From Gallionella straubiae (GTDB lineage: Bacteria; Pseudomonadota; Gammaproteobacteria; Burkholderiales; Gallionellaceae), in contig NZ_CP194331.1 of the NCBI RefSeq assembly GCF_051257895.1, positions 1,674,001 to 1,738,000 of the forward strand: a stretch of 64,000 nt of DNA, in the 5' to 3' direction. Each line of letters begins with the position of its first letter. Position 1 is the stretch's first letter. Shown here one piece after another: positions 50,615 to 59,436 of this stretch. The notes beneath the pieces were generated by a model that made no database searches, was not told where the DNA came from, and was given only the letters and a program-made list of their open reading frames with translations. The position numbers and the translations under genes are program-made.

Positions 50615-52396
50615 ATGAATAAGCACAACCCCTCCGAACTTGCCCGCGAAACGCTGAAAACGCTCGCGGCGCGCAAGATGCAGCCGACGCCGGACAACTA
50701 CGCGAAGATTTACGCCGAAATCGGCGGCATCCCCGCCGAAGAGGAGCGCGGCGCGGAAAAAGTCCTGCGCGGCATTGCCGACCGCCTCGCGCAAGCGCCC
50801 AAATCTGCGCCTACCGCCCTGGTATTGAACAAGGTGATCGGGGCCGAGGACTGGGACCAGTGCCTCAGGGAAATCGAAAAGCTCCTGCCCAAGCCGGGCG
50901 GAGAAACCACCCAGTCGTGGTCCGAGCTGATCCGCGATTTGCTGCGCCAACTGGAAACTCCCCATAAAGGCCTGACCCTCACGCGCAAGAAGGAAGGCCT
51001 GGAAACCGTGTTGAAGCGCTTTGCCGCAAACCCGGAAGTACTGTTCGACAAGCTGAACGGGCTGATGCGTTCCTGGGCGGAATCCCCGGTTGCGCCCGGC
51101 ACCGAAGTTGAAGCCGAACCGTCTGCGGCGCTTGCCGCGAGCGGCATGACGCCGGTCGCACTCCCCGGTATCCCGGCCGCACCGCATATCCCCGGCGAGG
51201 AGGCGGGTATGCCCGCCCGGCTCGCGGAGTTGCTGGCACAGACGCTGGAAAGCTTTCTGGGCATGCTGCCGGAGTTGGCGCAGGAGGTGCGAGCCCTTGT
51301 CCAGCAGGCGCGCAACATCAGGACGCACGAGCAAGTCGCCGTCTTTGCCAAGCAACAGCGCCAATTCCTGATAAGGGTCGAGTTGCGCGCCGAGGACAAA
51401 GCCAAGGTGCACGAAGGCCTGATCCGCCTGCTGCGCCTACTCGTGGAAAACATCGGCGAAATGGTCGAGGACGAAGAATGGCTGCACGGGCAAATCGCCA
51501 TCCTCCAGGAAATCATCGCGAAGCCCGTCGACCGGCGCGCCATTGCCGATGCCGAGCGCGGCCTGCGCGACGCCATCATCAAACAGGGCCTGCTCAAGCA
51601 GAGCCTCAGCGAGGCCAAATCCACGCTCAAGACCCTGATGGCCAACTTCATCGACCGGCTCGGCGAAATCACCGCGAGCACCGGCGACTACCACCAGAAG
51701 ATCGATGGCTACAGCAAGAAGATCAGCAAATCCAACAACATCACCGAACTGAGCCACCTGCTGGAAGACATCATGCAGGACACGCGCGTCATCCAGGCCA
51801 GCGCGCTGCGCTCGCACGAAGAGCTGGTCGGCACCCGCAAGCAGGTCCAGGAAGCCGAGGGCAAAATCAGGCAGCTGGAACAGGAGCTCGCGCAGGTCAG
51901 CGAACTGGTGCACCAGGACCAGCTCACCGGCGCGCTCAACCGGCGCGGCTTCGACGATGCGTTCGACCGCGAAGCCACGCGCGCCGACCGCAGCCACACG
52001 CCCGTCTGCATCGCACTGCTCGACATCGACAACTTCAAGCGGCTCAACGACACCATGGGTCACCAGGCCGGCGACCAAGCGCTGGTCCACCTGAGCCATG
52101 TCGTCAAGGAGGCGCTACGCCCCAGCGATTCGGTGGCGCGCTACGGCGGCGAGGAATTCATCATCATGCTGCCCGGCATCGGCATCGAGGAGGCGGCTGC
52201 AACCGTCGAACGCCTGCAGCGTGAGCTGACCAAGAAATTCTTCATGCACGGAAATGAACGCGTCCTGATCACCTTCAGCGCGGGCGTGGCGCTGCGCGGC
52301 CCGCAGGAACCCCAGGATGACGTCATCGGGCGCGCCGACAAGGCCATGTACCAGGCCAAGCATACCGGCAAGAACCGCGTGGTTGTGGCGGAGTAA
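50615..52396 (+). CDS. Diguanylate cyclase (GGDEF domain) with long helical N-terminal region
   Basis: 593 aa. Residues 1-420 are helical and poorly conserved, with a Pro/Ala linker near 165-205 and a coiled coil at about 385-430. The GGDEF domain begins near 430 (HQDQLTGALNRRGFDDAFDRE). The active site is GGEEF at about 511, preceded by the RxxD inhibitory site (RPSD) at the standard five-residue distance. It makes c-di-GMP and is probably feedback inhibited. Co-transcribed with the two-component pair. Confidence 0.92.
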   Translation: MNKHNPSELARETLKTLAARKMQPTPDNYAKIYAEIGGIPAEEERGAEKVLRGIADRLAQAPKSAPTALVLNKVIGAEDWDQCLREIEKLLPKPGGETTQSWSELIRDLLRQLETPHKGLTLTRKKEGLETVLKRFAANPEVLFDKLNGLMRSWAESPVAPGTEVEAEPSAALAASGMTPVALPGIPAAPHIPGEEAGMPARLAELLAQTLESFLGMLPELAQEVRALVQQARNIRTHEQVAVFAKQQRQFLIRVELRAEDKAKVHEGLIRLLRLLVENIGEMVEDEEWLHGQIAILQEIIAKPVDRRAIADAERGLRDAIIKQGLLKQSLSEAKSTLKTLMANFIDRLGEITASTGDYHQKIDGYSKKISKSNNITELSHLLEDIMQDTRVIQASALRSHEELVGTRKQVQEAEGKIRQLEQELAQVSELVHQDQLTGALNRRGFDDAFDREATRADRSHTPVCIALLDIDNFKRLNDTMGHQAGDQALVHLSHVVKEALRPSDSVARYGGEEFIIMLPGIGIEEAAATVERLQRELTKKFFMHGNERVLITFSAGVALRGPQEPQDDVIGRADKAMYQAKHTGKNRVVVAE

Positions 52397-52416
52397 ATAC
52401 GGAAACCAGGTCCGCC

Positions 52417-52529
52417 CCGCAGATTACTCAGATTTAAAAACCCTTGCCGGTGATGGGTGCACGCTTATGGTTACCTGACCCCCGTCAATGATTCCCTGTT
52501 TAATCTTGCGTAATCTGTGCAATCTGCGG
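52417..52529. repeat. Imperfect inverted repeat with CCGCAGATT / AATCTGCGG ends
   Basis: The left end CCGCAGATTACTCAGATTT and the right end GTAATCTGTGCAATCTGCGG are inverted relatives. Inside lies TGACCCCCGTCA (52476-52487), and its near-copy CGACCCCCGTCA follows at 52554-52565. It fills most of the gap before ccoI. Repeats of the CAGATTACNCAGATT type are widespread in proteobacterial intergenic DNA. Confidence 0.6.
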
Positions 52530-52583
52530 ACAGCTGCCTTTTCCGGTTTTATTCGACCCCCGTCATTTTGATTACCCCTTGGG

Positions 52584-55046
52584 ATGAACATGGATAACGC
52601 CCACAGCGCCGATCATTGTTTCCACTGCGGCCTGCCCATACCCGCCGGGGCGGATTACCGCACGCGGCTGGACGGCGCGGAGCGGCGCTTCTGCTGTTTC
52701 GGCTGCCAGTCGGTGTGCAGCGCCATCTTCGAGGCCGGGCTGCAGGGTTACTACCAGCGCACCCCGGAAGGCGTGCTGCTCGGCCCGCCGCCCGAACCGC
52801 CCAGGGACATCGAGATCTACGACTTCGACGAGGTGCAGCAGGAGTTCGCCACCTGCTCCGGCGACACGCGCGACATCCACCTGCTCGTCGAGGGCATCCA
52901 CTGCGCCGCGTGCGTGTGGCTAATCGAGCGCGGTTTGCAGCGCGTGCCCGGCGTGCTGTCGGCCAACGTCAACCTCGCCGCCAGGCGGCTGCACCTGCGC
53001 TGGGACAACCGCCGCAGCAAGCTCTCCGACGTGCTGCGCGCGCTCGCCAGAATCGGCTATTCCGCCGTGCCCTACGACCCGGAAAGCGCCGAGGGCATCA
53101 TCAAGAAGGCCAACCGCGCGATGCTCTACCGGCTGTTCTTCGCCGGCTTCGCGATGATGAACATGCTGTGGGTTTCGATTGCGCTATACAGCGGCGCGAG
53201 CCGCGACGAGTTCCGCGAATTCTTCCACTGGATCGGCCTGATCCTCGCCACGCCGACCCTGCTGTATGCGGGCTACCCCTTCTATCGCGGCGCCATCGGC
53301 GGGCTGCGCGGCGGCCGCCTGACCATGGACCTGCCGATCGCCATCGGCCTCTCCGTCACCTACGCCTACTCGCTGTATGTCACGGTCAGCGGGAGCAAGA
53401 CCGGCGAGGTGTATTTCGACACCGTCACCAACCTGATTTTCGTGATCCTGGTTGGCCGCTACCTGGAAGGCATGTTCCGCCATCAGGCGATTTCCGCGAC
53501 CAAGCGACTGATGGAGCTGCAGCCGCGCGTCGCGATCGTGATGCGCGAGGGCGAGGAGCAGATGACGCCGATCCGCGGCGTGAAGCCCGGCGACCGGGTG
53601 CTGATCAAGCCCGGCTACAAGGTGCCGGTGGACGGCGTCGTGATCGAGGGGCACAGTTCGGTGGACGAATCCATGCTGAGCGGCGAATCCACGCCGGTGA
53701 GCAAATCGATTGGCGCGCAGGTCTCCGCCGGCACGTTGAACACCAGCGGCGCGCTGCTCGTCGAAGTGCGCACCCTGCTGCAGGACACGACGCTGGCGAA
53801 GATCATCCGCCTGGTCGAAGAGGCGCAATCCTCCAAGGCGCCGATCCAGCGCCTCGCCGACACCATCGTGCCGTGGTTCGTGCTGGTCACGCTGGTGTGC
53901 GCGGCACTGACCTTCTTCATCTGGAATACCAGGGATTTCGAGGTCGCGCTGATGGCGGCCACCTCGGTGCTGATCATTACCTGCCCCTGCGCGCTGGGCA
54001 TGGCGACGCCGATGTCAATCGCGGTGGCCTCGGGCCTCGGTGCCAAGCACGGCATCCTGATCAAGAACGGGCTGGTGCTGGAAACCCTGTCCAGGGTGAA
54101 CCATTTCGTGTTCGACAAGACCGGCACGCTGACCGAAGGCAGGATGGGCGTCGCAGAGCTGCATATCGCGCCCGGCGTGGCTAAGGAAGAGGTGCTGCGC
54201 CATGCGGCCGCGGTGGAACGCCTGAGCGAACACAGCGTAGCCAAGGCCATCGTCGCCGAGGCAGAGGCACAGCAGTTGAGTTATCGCGACATCGCCACGG
54301 TGGGCTTTCAGGCCACGGCGGGACTCGGTGTGGAAGCAATAGTAAACGGGAAGGCAGTCTTGCTCGGCAGCGCCGAATGGCTGAAGCGGCAAGGCATAAC
54401 ACTCGATGAAAAGCTGCAGGCGCAGGCACACGAGCTGGAAGCGCAGGCGATGAGCTGCGTGCATGCTGCGATCGGCGGCGCGCACTTGGCCGTGTTCGCG
54501 CTCGCGGACAGGCTGCGCGGCGATGCGCAGCAACTGGTGAATGAGCTGCGCGCGGCAGGCATCGCCATGACCCTGCTCTCCGGCGACCGCCGGCCGGTCG
54601 CCGAGGCGATCGCGCGGCAACTGGGCGGCATGGAAGTCATCGCCGAAGTGTTGCCGCAGGACAAGGACAGCGTGATCCGGCAACTGCAGCAGAAGGGCGC
54701 GATAGTCGCGATGGTCGGCGACGGCATCAACGACGCGCCCGCACTGATCCGCGCCGATGTCGGCATCGCGCTCGGCTCAGGCACCGACGTGTCGGTGGAG
54801 AGCGCCGACATCGTGCTGATGCACAACGAGCTGGACAAGGTGCGCCTCGCCACCCTGCTGTCGCGCCGCACCCTGCGCACCATCCGGCAGAACATCGGAC
54901 TGTCCTTTGTCTACAATGCGATCATGGTGCCGCTGGCGATGCTGGCGAAGGTCACGCCGCTGGTCGCGGCGATCACCATGCCGATCAGCTCGCTGGTGGT
55001 GATCGGCAACGCGGCGCGCATCCGCACCCTTTTCAGGAAATCTTAG
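52584..55046 (+). CDS. ccoI: Copper-translocating P-type ATPase for cytochrome oxidase assembly (CcoI/FixI type)
   Basis: 820 aa. An N-terminal Cys-rich metal domain (HCFHCGLPIPAG, RFCCFGCQSVCSAIF) is followed by an HMA domain with GIHCAACVW. The membrane CPC motif is ITCPCALGMATP, phosphorylation Asp is in FDKTGTLTEG, and GDGINDAPAL is present. This N-terminal layout marks the CcoI/FixI group, which exports copper for cbb3 oxidase biogenesis. ccoS follows by 8 bases. The oxidase genes themselves are not in the window. Confidence 0.95.
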   Translation: MNMDNAHSADHCFHCGLPIPAGADYRTRLDGAERRFCCFGCQSVCSAIFEAGLQGYYQRTPEGVLLGPPPEPPRDIEIYDFDEVQQEFATCSGDTRDIHLLVEGIHCAACVWLIERGLQRVPGVLSANVNLAARRLHLRWDNRRSKLSDVLRALARIGYSAVPYDPESAEGIIKKANRAMLYRLFFAGFAMMNMLWVSIALYSGASRDEFREFFHWIGLILATPTLLYAGYPFYRGAIGGLRGGRLTMDLPIAIGLSVTYAYSLYVTVSGSKTGEVYFDTVTNLIFVILVGRYLEGMFRHQAISATKRLMELQPRVAIVMREGEEQMTPIRGVKPGDRVLIKPGYKVPVDGVVIEGHSSVDESMLSGESTPVSKSIGAQVSAGTLNTSGALLVEVRTLLQDTTLAKIIRLVEEAQSSKAPIQRLADTIVPWFVLVTLVCAALTFFIWNTRDFEVALMAATSVLIITCPCALGMATPMSIAVASGLGAKHGILIKNGLVLETLSRVNHFVFDKTGTLTEGRMGVAELHIAPGVAKEEVLRHAAAVERLSEHSVAKAIVAEAEAQQLSYRDIATVGFQATAGLGVEAIVNGKAVLLGSAEWLKRQGITLDEKLQAQAHELEAQAMSCVHAAIGGAHLAVFALADRLRGDAQQLVNELRAAGIAMTLLSGDRRPVAEAIARQLGGMEVIAEVLPQDKDSVIRQLQQKGAIVAMVGDGINDAPALIRADVGIALGSGTDVSVESADIVLMHNELDKVRLATLLSRRTLRTIRQNIGLSFVYNAIMVPLAMLAKVTPLVAAITMPISSLVVIGNAARIRTLFRKS

Positions 55047-55054
55047 GAGCTGTC

Positions 55055-55264
55055 ATGGATGTAATTTACAGTCTGATCCCCGGCATGATGTTCTTCGGCC
55101 TGGTCTTCCTCGTCGTGCTGATCTGGGCGGTGAAGAAGGGGCAGTACGAAGACATGGAAGGCAGCGCCAACCGCATCCTGCACGATGACGATGAGGACAT
55201 GATGGACCACCCCGCCGCCAACAAAAAGAGCGGGGCAAACAAGGAAAAGGCCGAACCGGAGTAG
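55055..55264 (+). CDS. ccoS: cbb3-type cytochrome oxidase assembly protein CcoS
   Basis: 69 aa. One transmembrane helix (SLIPGMMFFGLVFLVVLIWAVKKGQYEDMEG), with the typical KKGQYEDMEGSANRIL following it, then an acidic and Lys-rich tail. CcoS is needed to insert heme and copper into cbb3 oxidase. It sits directly after ccoI. Confidence 0.95.
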   Translation: MDVIYSLIPGMMFFGLVFLVVLIWAVKKGQYEDMEGSANRILHDDDEDMMDHPAANKKSGANKEKAEPE

Positions 55265-55405
55265 CCGGAACCGCCCGCCTGCCTCGACCGCGCCCGTCGG
55301 GCCGCTGGACGAGCGCCGTGCACACCGTGCATACTTTGCGCCTTGTCCGGCCACTCGGCCAAGAAGCAGATTCAAATAAACGGCAACGGAGGAGTGAGGT
55401 TTGCC

Positions 55406-56029
55406 ATGACGACCGCTACGCCGCGCAGAAAGCGCACCGTGAAGACCGCCCATACCGATGTCGAAAAAATCGGCCGGGCCACCGCGCGCTTGCACCACCT
55501 GCTGAAAGAGCTCGGCCATACCCGCAGCCTGGAAAAATCGGCCTCCACCATGCCGGACGCGCGCGACCGCCTTTCCTTCATCGACCAATCCATGCATGAA
55601 GCATCGGAAAAAACCATCAGCGCGGTAGAAACTTCATTGCCGTTGACCGGTGCGACGCGCGCCATTTGCAGCGACCTCTCGAACCGGCTGGCAGGTGCGG
55701 TGTTTGAAGAAAATACGATGCTGATCGAGGAGGCGATTACCAGGCTTGGCGAGATTGCCGCCGCAGAAGAGGCCATCTACCGCAGCCTGCTGCACATCAT
55801 GGAAGCGCAGGAATTCCGCGACGTGGCCGGGCAAATGGTCAACAAGATCGTGGGAGCCGCCGTCGAAGTCGAGAGCATTCTGCTCGACATCCTCAAGGAA
55901 TACGCGCCTGACACCAGGGATTCGCTGATCAGAACGGAAGGCCTGACCGCCGGCCCCGCCCACAAGCCGGACGACAGCGTCAGGGGACAGGACGAAGTGG
56001 ACGATTTGCTTTCCTCGCTGGGGCTCTGA
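55406..56029 (+). CDS. cheZ: CheZ-type CheY-P phosphatase
   Basis: 207 aa from ATG 55406 (MTTATPRRKRTVK); a longer frame from 55343 lacks support. A long helical hairpin carries EAQEFRDVAGQMVNKIV, in which Asp139 and Gln143 match the catalytic Asp143 and Gln147 of E. coli CheZ. The C-terminal DEVDDLLSSLGL matches the CheY-binding peptide of CheZ. No cheY, cheA or flagellar gene is adjacent. Confidence 0.85.
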   Translation: MTTATPRRKRTVKTAHTDVEKIGRATARLHHLLKELGHTRSLEKSASTMPDARDRLSFIDQSMHEASEKTISAVETSLPLTGATRAICSDLSNRLAGAVFEENTMLIEEAITRLGEIAAAEEAIYRSLLHIMEAQEFRDVAGQMVNKIVGAAVEVESILLDILKEYAPDTRDSLIRTEGLTAGPAHKPDDSVRGQDEVDDLLSSLGL

Positions 56030-56100
56030 CCCGGCGCCACCTTGCGGCAATCCTGCTTAAGCCTCCAGACGGAAGCTGAAGCAGATGCCGGACGCCAACT

Positions 56101-56775
56101 CTAGTTGAGCACTTCGCCGCTGCCCAGCAAGGGTTGCAGCAGCCTGCCGAAGTCCCGGGGCGGAACGTATTGCAGCACGGGTTTTTCCTTGCCACTCAGC
56201 GCGATGTCCAGGCCGTGTTGAGGATACAGCCAGTGCACCGCACCGCTTTCCTTTTCCCGGATGCGCTGGTTCGGCTGGCCGAAACGCTTGAGGAAGATTT
56301 CCTCCTCCACGCGCACCGACGGCATGTAGGTCAGGCCGCCTATCGGCAGCACGCGCATTCTGGCCACATCCTCCGTCGCCGGCGTAATTTTTTTGCCGCC
56401 GCCGGTCCCACTGATGCGCAGGCCGCGCTCGTACATGGCCTGCAATTCCGCCTCGGGAACGGCGATGTCGATGACGATCCGGGATTTCAATCCCGCCAGG
56501 GTGACCTGCTCGAAGAACATTTCCGCAACCAGCCGCCCATCCGGCGACTTGAACAGGCTGGACTTGGCCTCTTCGCGGAAGCGCTGCTCCGCCTCGCCAG
56601 CGGTGCTGGCGCCCAGCGTCAGGCCGAAGACGCGCGTCGTATCCGGCATGGGATGTTCGATGTTCCACGGCAGGTCGCCCTGCCCGACCGGCTTGTCCGG
56701 CATGAAAAACGAACCGATCAGGATCAGCACAGAAAGTGTGCCGATGCCCCAGTATATTTTGCGTTCCATGGTCAT
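56101..56775 (-). CDS. Hypothetical membrane-anchored periplasmic protein
   Basis: 224 aa from ATG 56775 (MTMERKIYWGIGTLSVLILIGSFFMPDKPVG); ATG 56769 is an alternative and the longer frame from 56847 is unlikely. One N-terminal helix (about 8-27) is followed by a soluble domain with PDTTRVFGLTLGASTAGEAEQRFREEAK and the late FGQPNQRIREKESGAVHWLYPQHGLDIAL, a pattern also seen in small outer-membrane assembly-like (SmpA/BamE-like) folds. I do not recognise the family. It lies between cheZ and fnr. Confidence 0.7.
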   Translation of the reverse strand: MTMERKIYWGIGTLSVLILIGSFFMPDKPVGQGDLPWNIEHPMPDTTRVFGLTLGASTAGEAEQRFREEAKSSLFKSPDGRLVAEMFFEQVTLAGLKSRIVIDIAVPEAELQAMYERGLRISGTGGGKKITPATEDVARMRVLPIGGLTYMPSVRVEEEIFLKRFGQPNQRIREKESGAVHWLYPQHGLDIALSGKEKPVLQYVPPRDFGRLLQPLLGSGEVLN

Positions 56776-56872
56776 TTTTTGGGGGCTCGAAATTGTTGAT
56801 GCATTATCTTCCTCGTGAAGAGCCTCATAAATTAATCCGGGCAGCACCGCACCAAAGCGCGGCGTACTATGG

Positions 56873-57586
56873 TCAATTGCCGAACATCGCGCGCAGACCG
56901 GGCAGGTCGAGCAGCTCGACGGAGCGCGCCCGGACCTTGATCAGGCCGCTCTCCTGGAACTGGGAAAATGTGCGGCTGACGGTTTCCAGCTTCAATCCAA
57001 GATAGCTGCCGATTTCCTGGCGCGACATGCGCAACTGGAAGTGGGTAGGCGAATAGCCGCGCGCCGCATAACGCTGCGACAGGTTGAGCAGAAAGGCGGC
57101 AAGGCGCTCTTCGGCGCGCATCGAGCCGAGCAGCAGCATGATGCCCTGGTCGCGCACGATTTCGCGGCTCATGATCTTGTGCAGGTGGCGCTGCAGGCTG
57201 GGCAGCTTGCGGCTCAAGGCCTCCAGCTTGTTGAACGGCAGCTCGCACACCTCGCTGTTCTCCATCGCCACCGCATCGCAGGTGTGGTGATCGGTGCAGA
57301 TCGCGTCCAGGCCAATGATTTCGCCAGCCATCTGGAAGCCCGTCACCTGCTCGCGGCCATCCTCGTGAAGTATCTGCGTCTTGAACGAACCGCTGCGTAT
57401 GGCGTATAGCGACTGGAACTTGTCGCCGCTGCGATAAAGGTAACTGCCGCGCGCGTAGCCGCGCTTGATATTGCTGATATCGTCCATCTGCTGCATTTCG
57501 CCGACGCTCAGGTCGACAGGCAGGCAAAGCTCGCGCAGATTGCAGTTGGAGCACGCTGTTTTGAGGCGCGAAGCCGGTCGTTGCAC
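56873..57586 (-). CDS. fnr: FNR-type oxygen-sensing transcription regulator
   Basis: 237 aa. The four [4Fe-4S] ligands are Cys12, Cys15, Cys21 and Cys114, with the same 93-residue spacing between the third and fourth as in E. coli FNR (29 and 122). The recognition helix includes SRQEIGSYLGLKLETVSRTFSQF, with Glu, Ser and Arg as in FNR, which recognises TTGAT half-sites. GTG start at 57586 after AAGG. It is divergent from hemN, with a perfect FNR site between. Confidence 0.94.
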   Translation of the reverse strand: MQRPASRLKTACSNCNLRELCLPVDLSVGEMQQMDDISNIKRGYARGSYLYRSGDKFQSLYAIRSGSFKTQILHEDGREQVTGFQMAGEIIGLDAICTDHHTCDAVAMENSEVCELPFNKLEALSRKLPSLQRHLHKIMSREIVRDQGIMLLLGSMRAEERLAAFLLNLSQRYAARGYSPTHFQLRMSRQEIGSYLGLKLETVSRTFSQFQESGLIKVRARSVELLDLPGLRAMFGN

Positions 57587-57690
57587 GTTAATTGCCTTAA
57601 AAAATGGGAAACAGGGAACAAATCATGGAGAACATCCTCTCACCCATCCACCATTTGCATTGTAAATACCTCGTAGATTTTGACATATAT

Positions 57691-57704
57691 TTGATATATA
57701 TCAA
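57691..57704. promoter_or_regulatory. FNR binding site in the fnr-hemN intergenic region
   Basis: A perfect TTGAT-ATAT-ATCAA palindrome. A -10-like CATAAT at 57728-57733 would give +1 near 57739, which puts the site centre at -41.5, the class II activator position for hemN. The same site could let FNR control its own gene. Confidence 0.85.
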
Positions 57705-57758
57705 ACCAATCCGGGGCGACTAACTGGCATAATTCATGGCATTTTGTAGGGGTATTTT

Positions 57759-59153
57759 ATGGATGAGCCAGTCAATCAACTGGTAGTGGATCTGGAGTTG
57801 ATCCGCAGGCTGGACAAGAACGGCCCGCGCTACACTTCCTATCCGACTGCAGACCGCTTCATTGAAGCATTCAACGCCGAAAGTTACAAGCAGTGGGTGG
57901 CAAAACGCGAGATCGGCGGCATCGCCCGTCCGCTGTCGCTGTATATCCACATCCCGTTCTGCAACACGCTGTGCTTCTACTGCGCCTGCAACAAGGTCAT
58001 CACCAAGGACCGCAGCCAGTCGGCCGAATACGTGCGCTACCTGACCAAGGAGATGGCGATGCAGGCGGAACTGCTCGGGCCGGGACAGGTCGTCGAGCAG
58101 CTGCACTTCGGCGGCGGCACGCCGACCTTCATGAGCGACGACGAAATACGCCAATTGATGGCGGCGATCCGCCAGCACTTCAAGCTGGTGGAAGACGGCG
58201 AATACTCCATCGAAATCGACCCGCGCAAGGTGAGCGATGAGACCATCGCACTGCTCGGCAAGGAAGGCTTCAACCGCATCAGCATCGGCGTGCAGGATTT
58301 CGATGCCGAGGTGCAGCGCGCGGTGAACCGCATCCAGAGCGAGGAAGAGACCTTGGGCATCATCCGCGCCGCGCGCGCCAACGGCTTCAAGTCGGTCAGC
58401 ATCGACCTGATCTACGGCCTGCCCAAGCAGACGCTGGAGGGCTTCGGCGTGACGCTGGACAAGATCATCGCCGCCAATCCGGATCGCCTGTCGATCTACA
58501 ACTACGCGCACATGCCGTCCATCTTCAAGCCGCAGTGGCGCATCAATGAAGAGGACTTACCGGCCCCGCAGGTCAAGCTGGACATCCTCAGCATGGCGGT
58601 GAACAAGCTGACCGGCGCGGGTTATGTGTATATCGGCATGGACCACTTCGCCAAGCCGGAAGACGAGCTTGCGGTGGCGCAACGCCAGGGGCGGCTGCAC
58701 CGCAACTTCCAAGGCTATTCGACCCATTCAGACTGCGACCTCGTTGCGCTGGGCGTCAGCGCCATCGGGAAAATCGGCCCGACCTACAGCCAGAACTACC
58801 GCGAACTGGAAGACTATTACGACGCGCTGAACCGGAACGAGTTGCCCATCATGCGCGGCCTGGAGTTGAACGCCGACGACCTGGTGCGCCGCGCGATCAT
58901 CCAGGCGCTGATGTGCCATTTCGAGATTTCCAAGGAATCGTTCAACATCGCCTACCTGATCGACTTCGACCAGTACTTCGCCACCGAAATGGAAGAGCTG
59001 CGCGAATACGAGCGTGAAGGCCTGCTGGCTATTTCCCCACAGTGGATCGAGGTGACCCCCAAGGGGCGCATGCTGATCCGCAACATCTGCATGGTGTTCG
59101 ACAAGTACCTGCGCACGCGCACTGAGCATGCGCGCTACTCCAAGGTAATCTAG
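57759..59153 (+). CDS. hemN: Oxygen-independent coproporphyrinogen III dehydrogenase
   Basis: 464 aa. Radical SAM motif CX3CX2C in HIPFCNTLCFYCACN (about 66-76), the GGGTPTF motif and the C-terminal HemN domain. It starts MDEPVNQLVVDLELIRRLDKNGPRYTSYPTADRF, typical of true HemN rather than HemW. It decarboxylates coproporphyrinogen III without oxygen for heme synthesis. FNR activation is likely from the upstream site. The stop is directly followed by a repeat element. Confidence 0.96.
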   Translation: MDEPVNQLVVDLELIRRLDKNGPRYTSYPTADRFIEAFNAESYKQWVAKREIGGIARPLSLYIHIPFCNTLCFYCACNKVITKDRSQSAEYVRYLTKEMAMQAELLGPGQVVEQLHFGGGTPTFMSDDEIRQLMAAIRQHFKLVEDGEYSIEIDPRKVSDETIALLGKEGFNRISIGVQDFDAEVQRAVNRIQSEEETLGIIRAARANGFKSVSIDLIYGLPKQTLEGFGVTLDKIIAANPDRLSIYNYAHMPSIFKPQWRINEEDLPAPQVKLDILSMAVNKLTGAGYVYIGMDHFAKPEDELAVAQRQGRLHRNFQGYSTHSDCDLVALGVSAIGKIGPTYSQNYRELEDYYDALNRNELPIMRGLELNADDLVRRAIIQALMCHFEISKESFNIAYLIDFDQYFATEMEELREYEREGLLAISPQWIEVTPKGRMLIRNICMVFDKYLRTRTEHARYSKVI

Positions 59154-59328
59154 AAAAATTGCTGCGGAAGGCGTCTGCGGCGTTGCGCGGTACTCGCAAT
59201 CCTCATGTACCTTCAGTACATTCCGGTTGCTGCGTTGACCAGCGACTTGGCTGGCGTTTTTTGCCAGCTTAGTCGGATGGCCATGCAAAGCCCGGGCGCC
59301 TTGCATCCATCCCTCCTCGCGAATTTTT
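59154..59328. repeat. MITE-like element with one hairpin B unit, directly after the hemN stop codon
   Basis: 175 bases from AAAAATT to AATTTTT. Stem 59243-59255 (CGACTTGGCTGGC) pairs with 59263-59275 (GCCAGCTTAGTCG) around GTTTTTT. It matches most of 24987-25222 in the opposite orientation and lacks that copy's hairpin A. In both copies the AAAAATTGCTGCGGA end is next to the stop codon of the upstream gene. Confidence 0.85.
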
Positions 59329-59348
59329 AGGCAGCTTTTTAACAGAAA

Positions 59349-59378
59349 TGCAGGTCGGGCTATAGAGCCCGACCTGCA
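59349..59378. terminator. Perfect 12-bp hairpin between hemN and asmA
   Basis: TGCAGGTCGGGC-TATAGA-GCCCGACCTGCA. There is no T-run after it on the plus strand, so it may act as a weak or Rho-assisted terminator for hemN or as a structured leader of asmA. Confidence 0.45.
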
Positions 59379-59436
59379 ATCTCTCCGCTATAATCCCTCC
59401 CGTCTTTCATCCCAATCTTTCAGCGGAGGGAATAAC

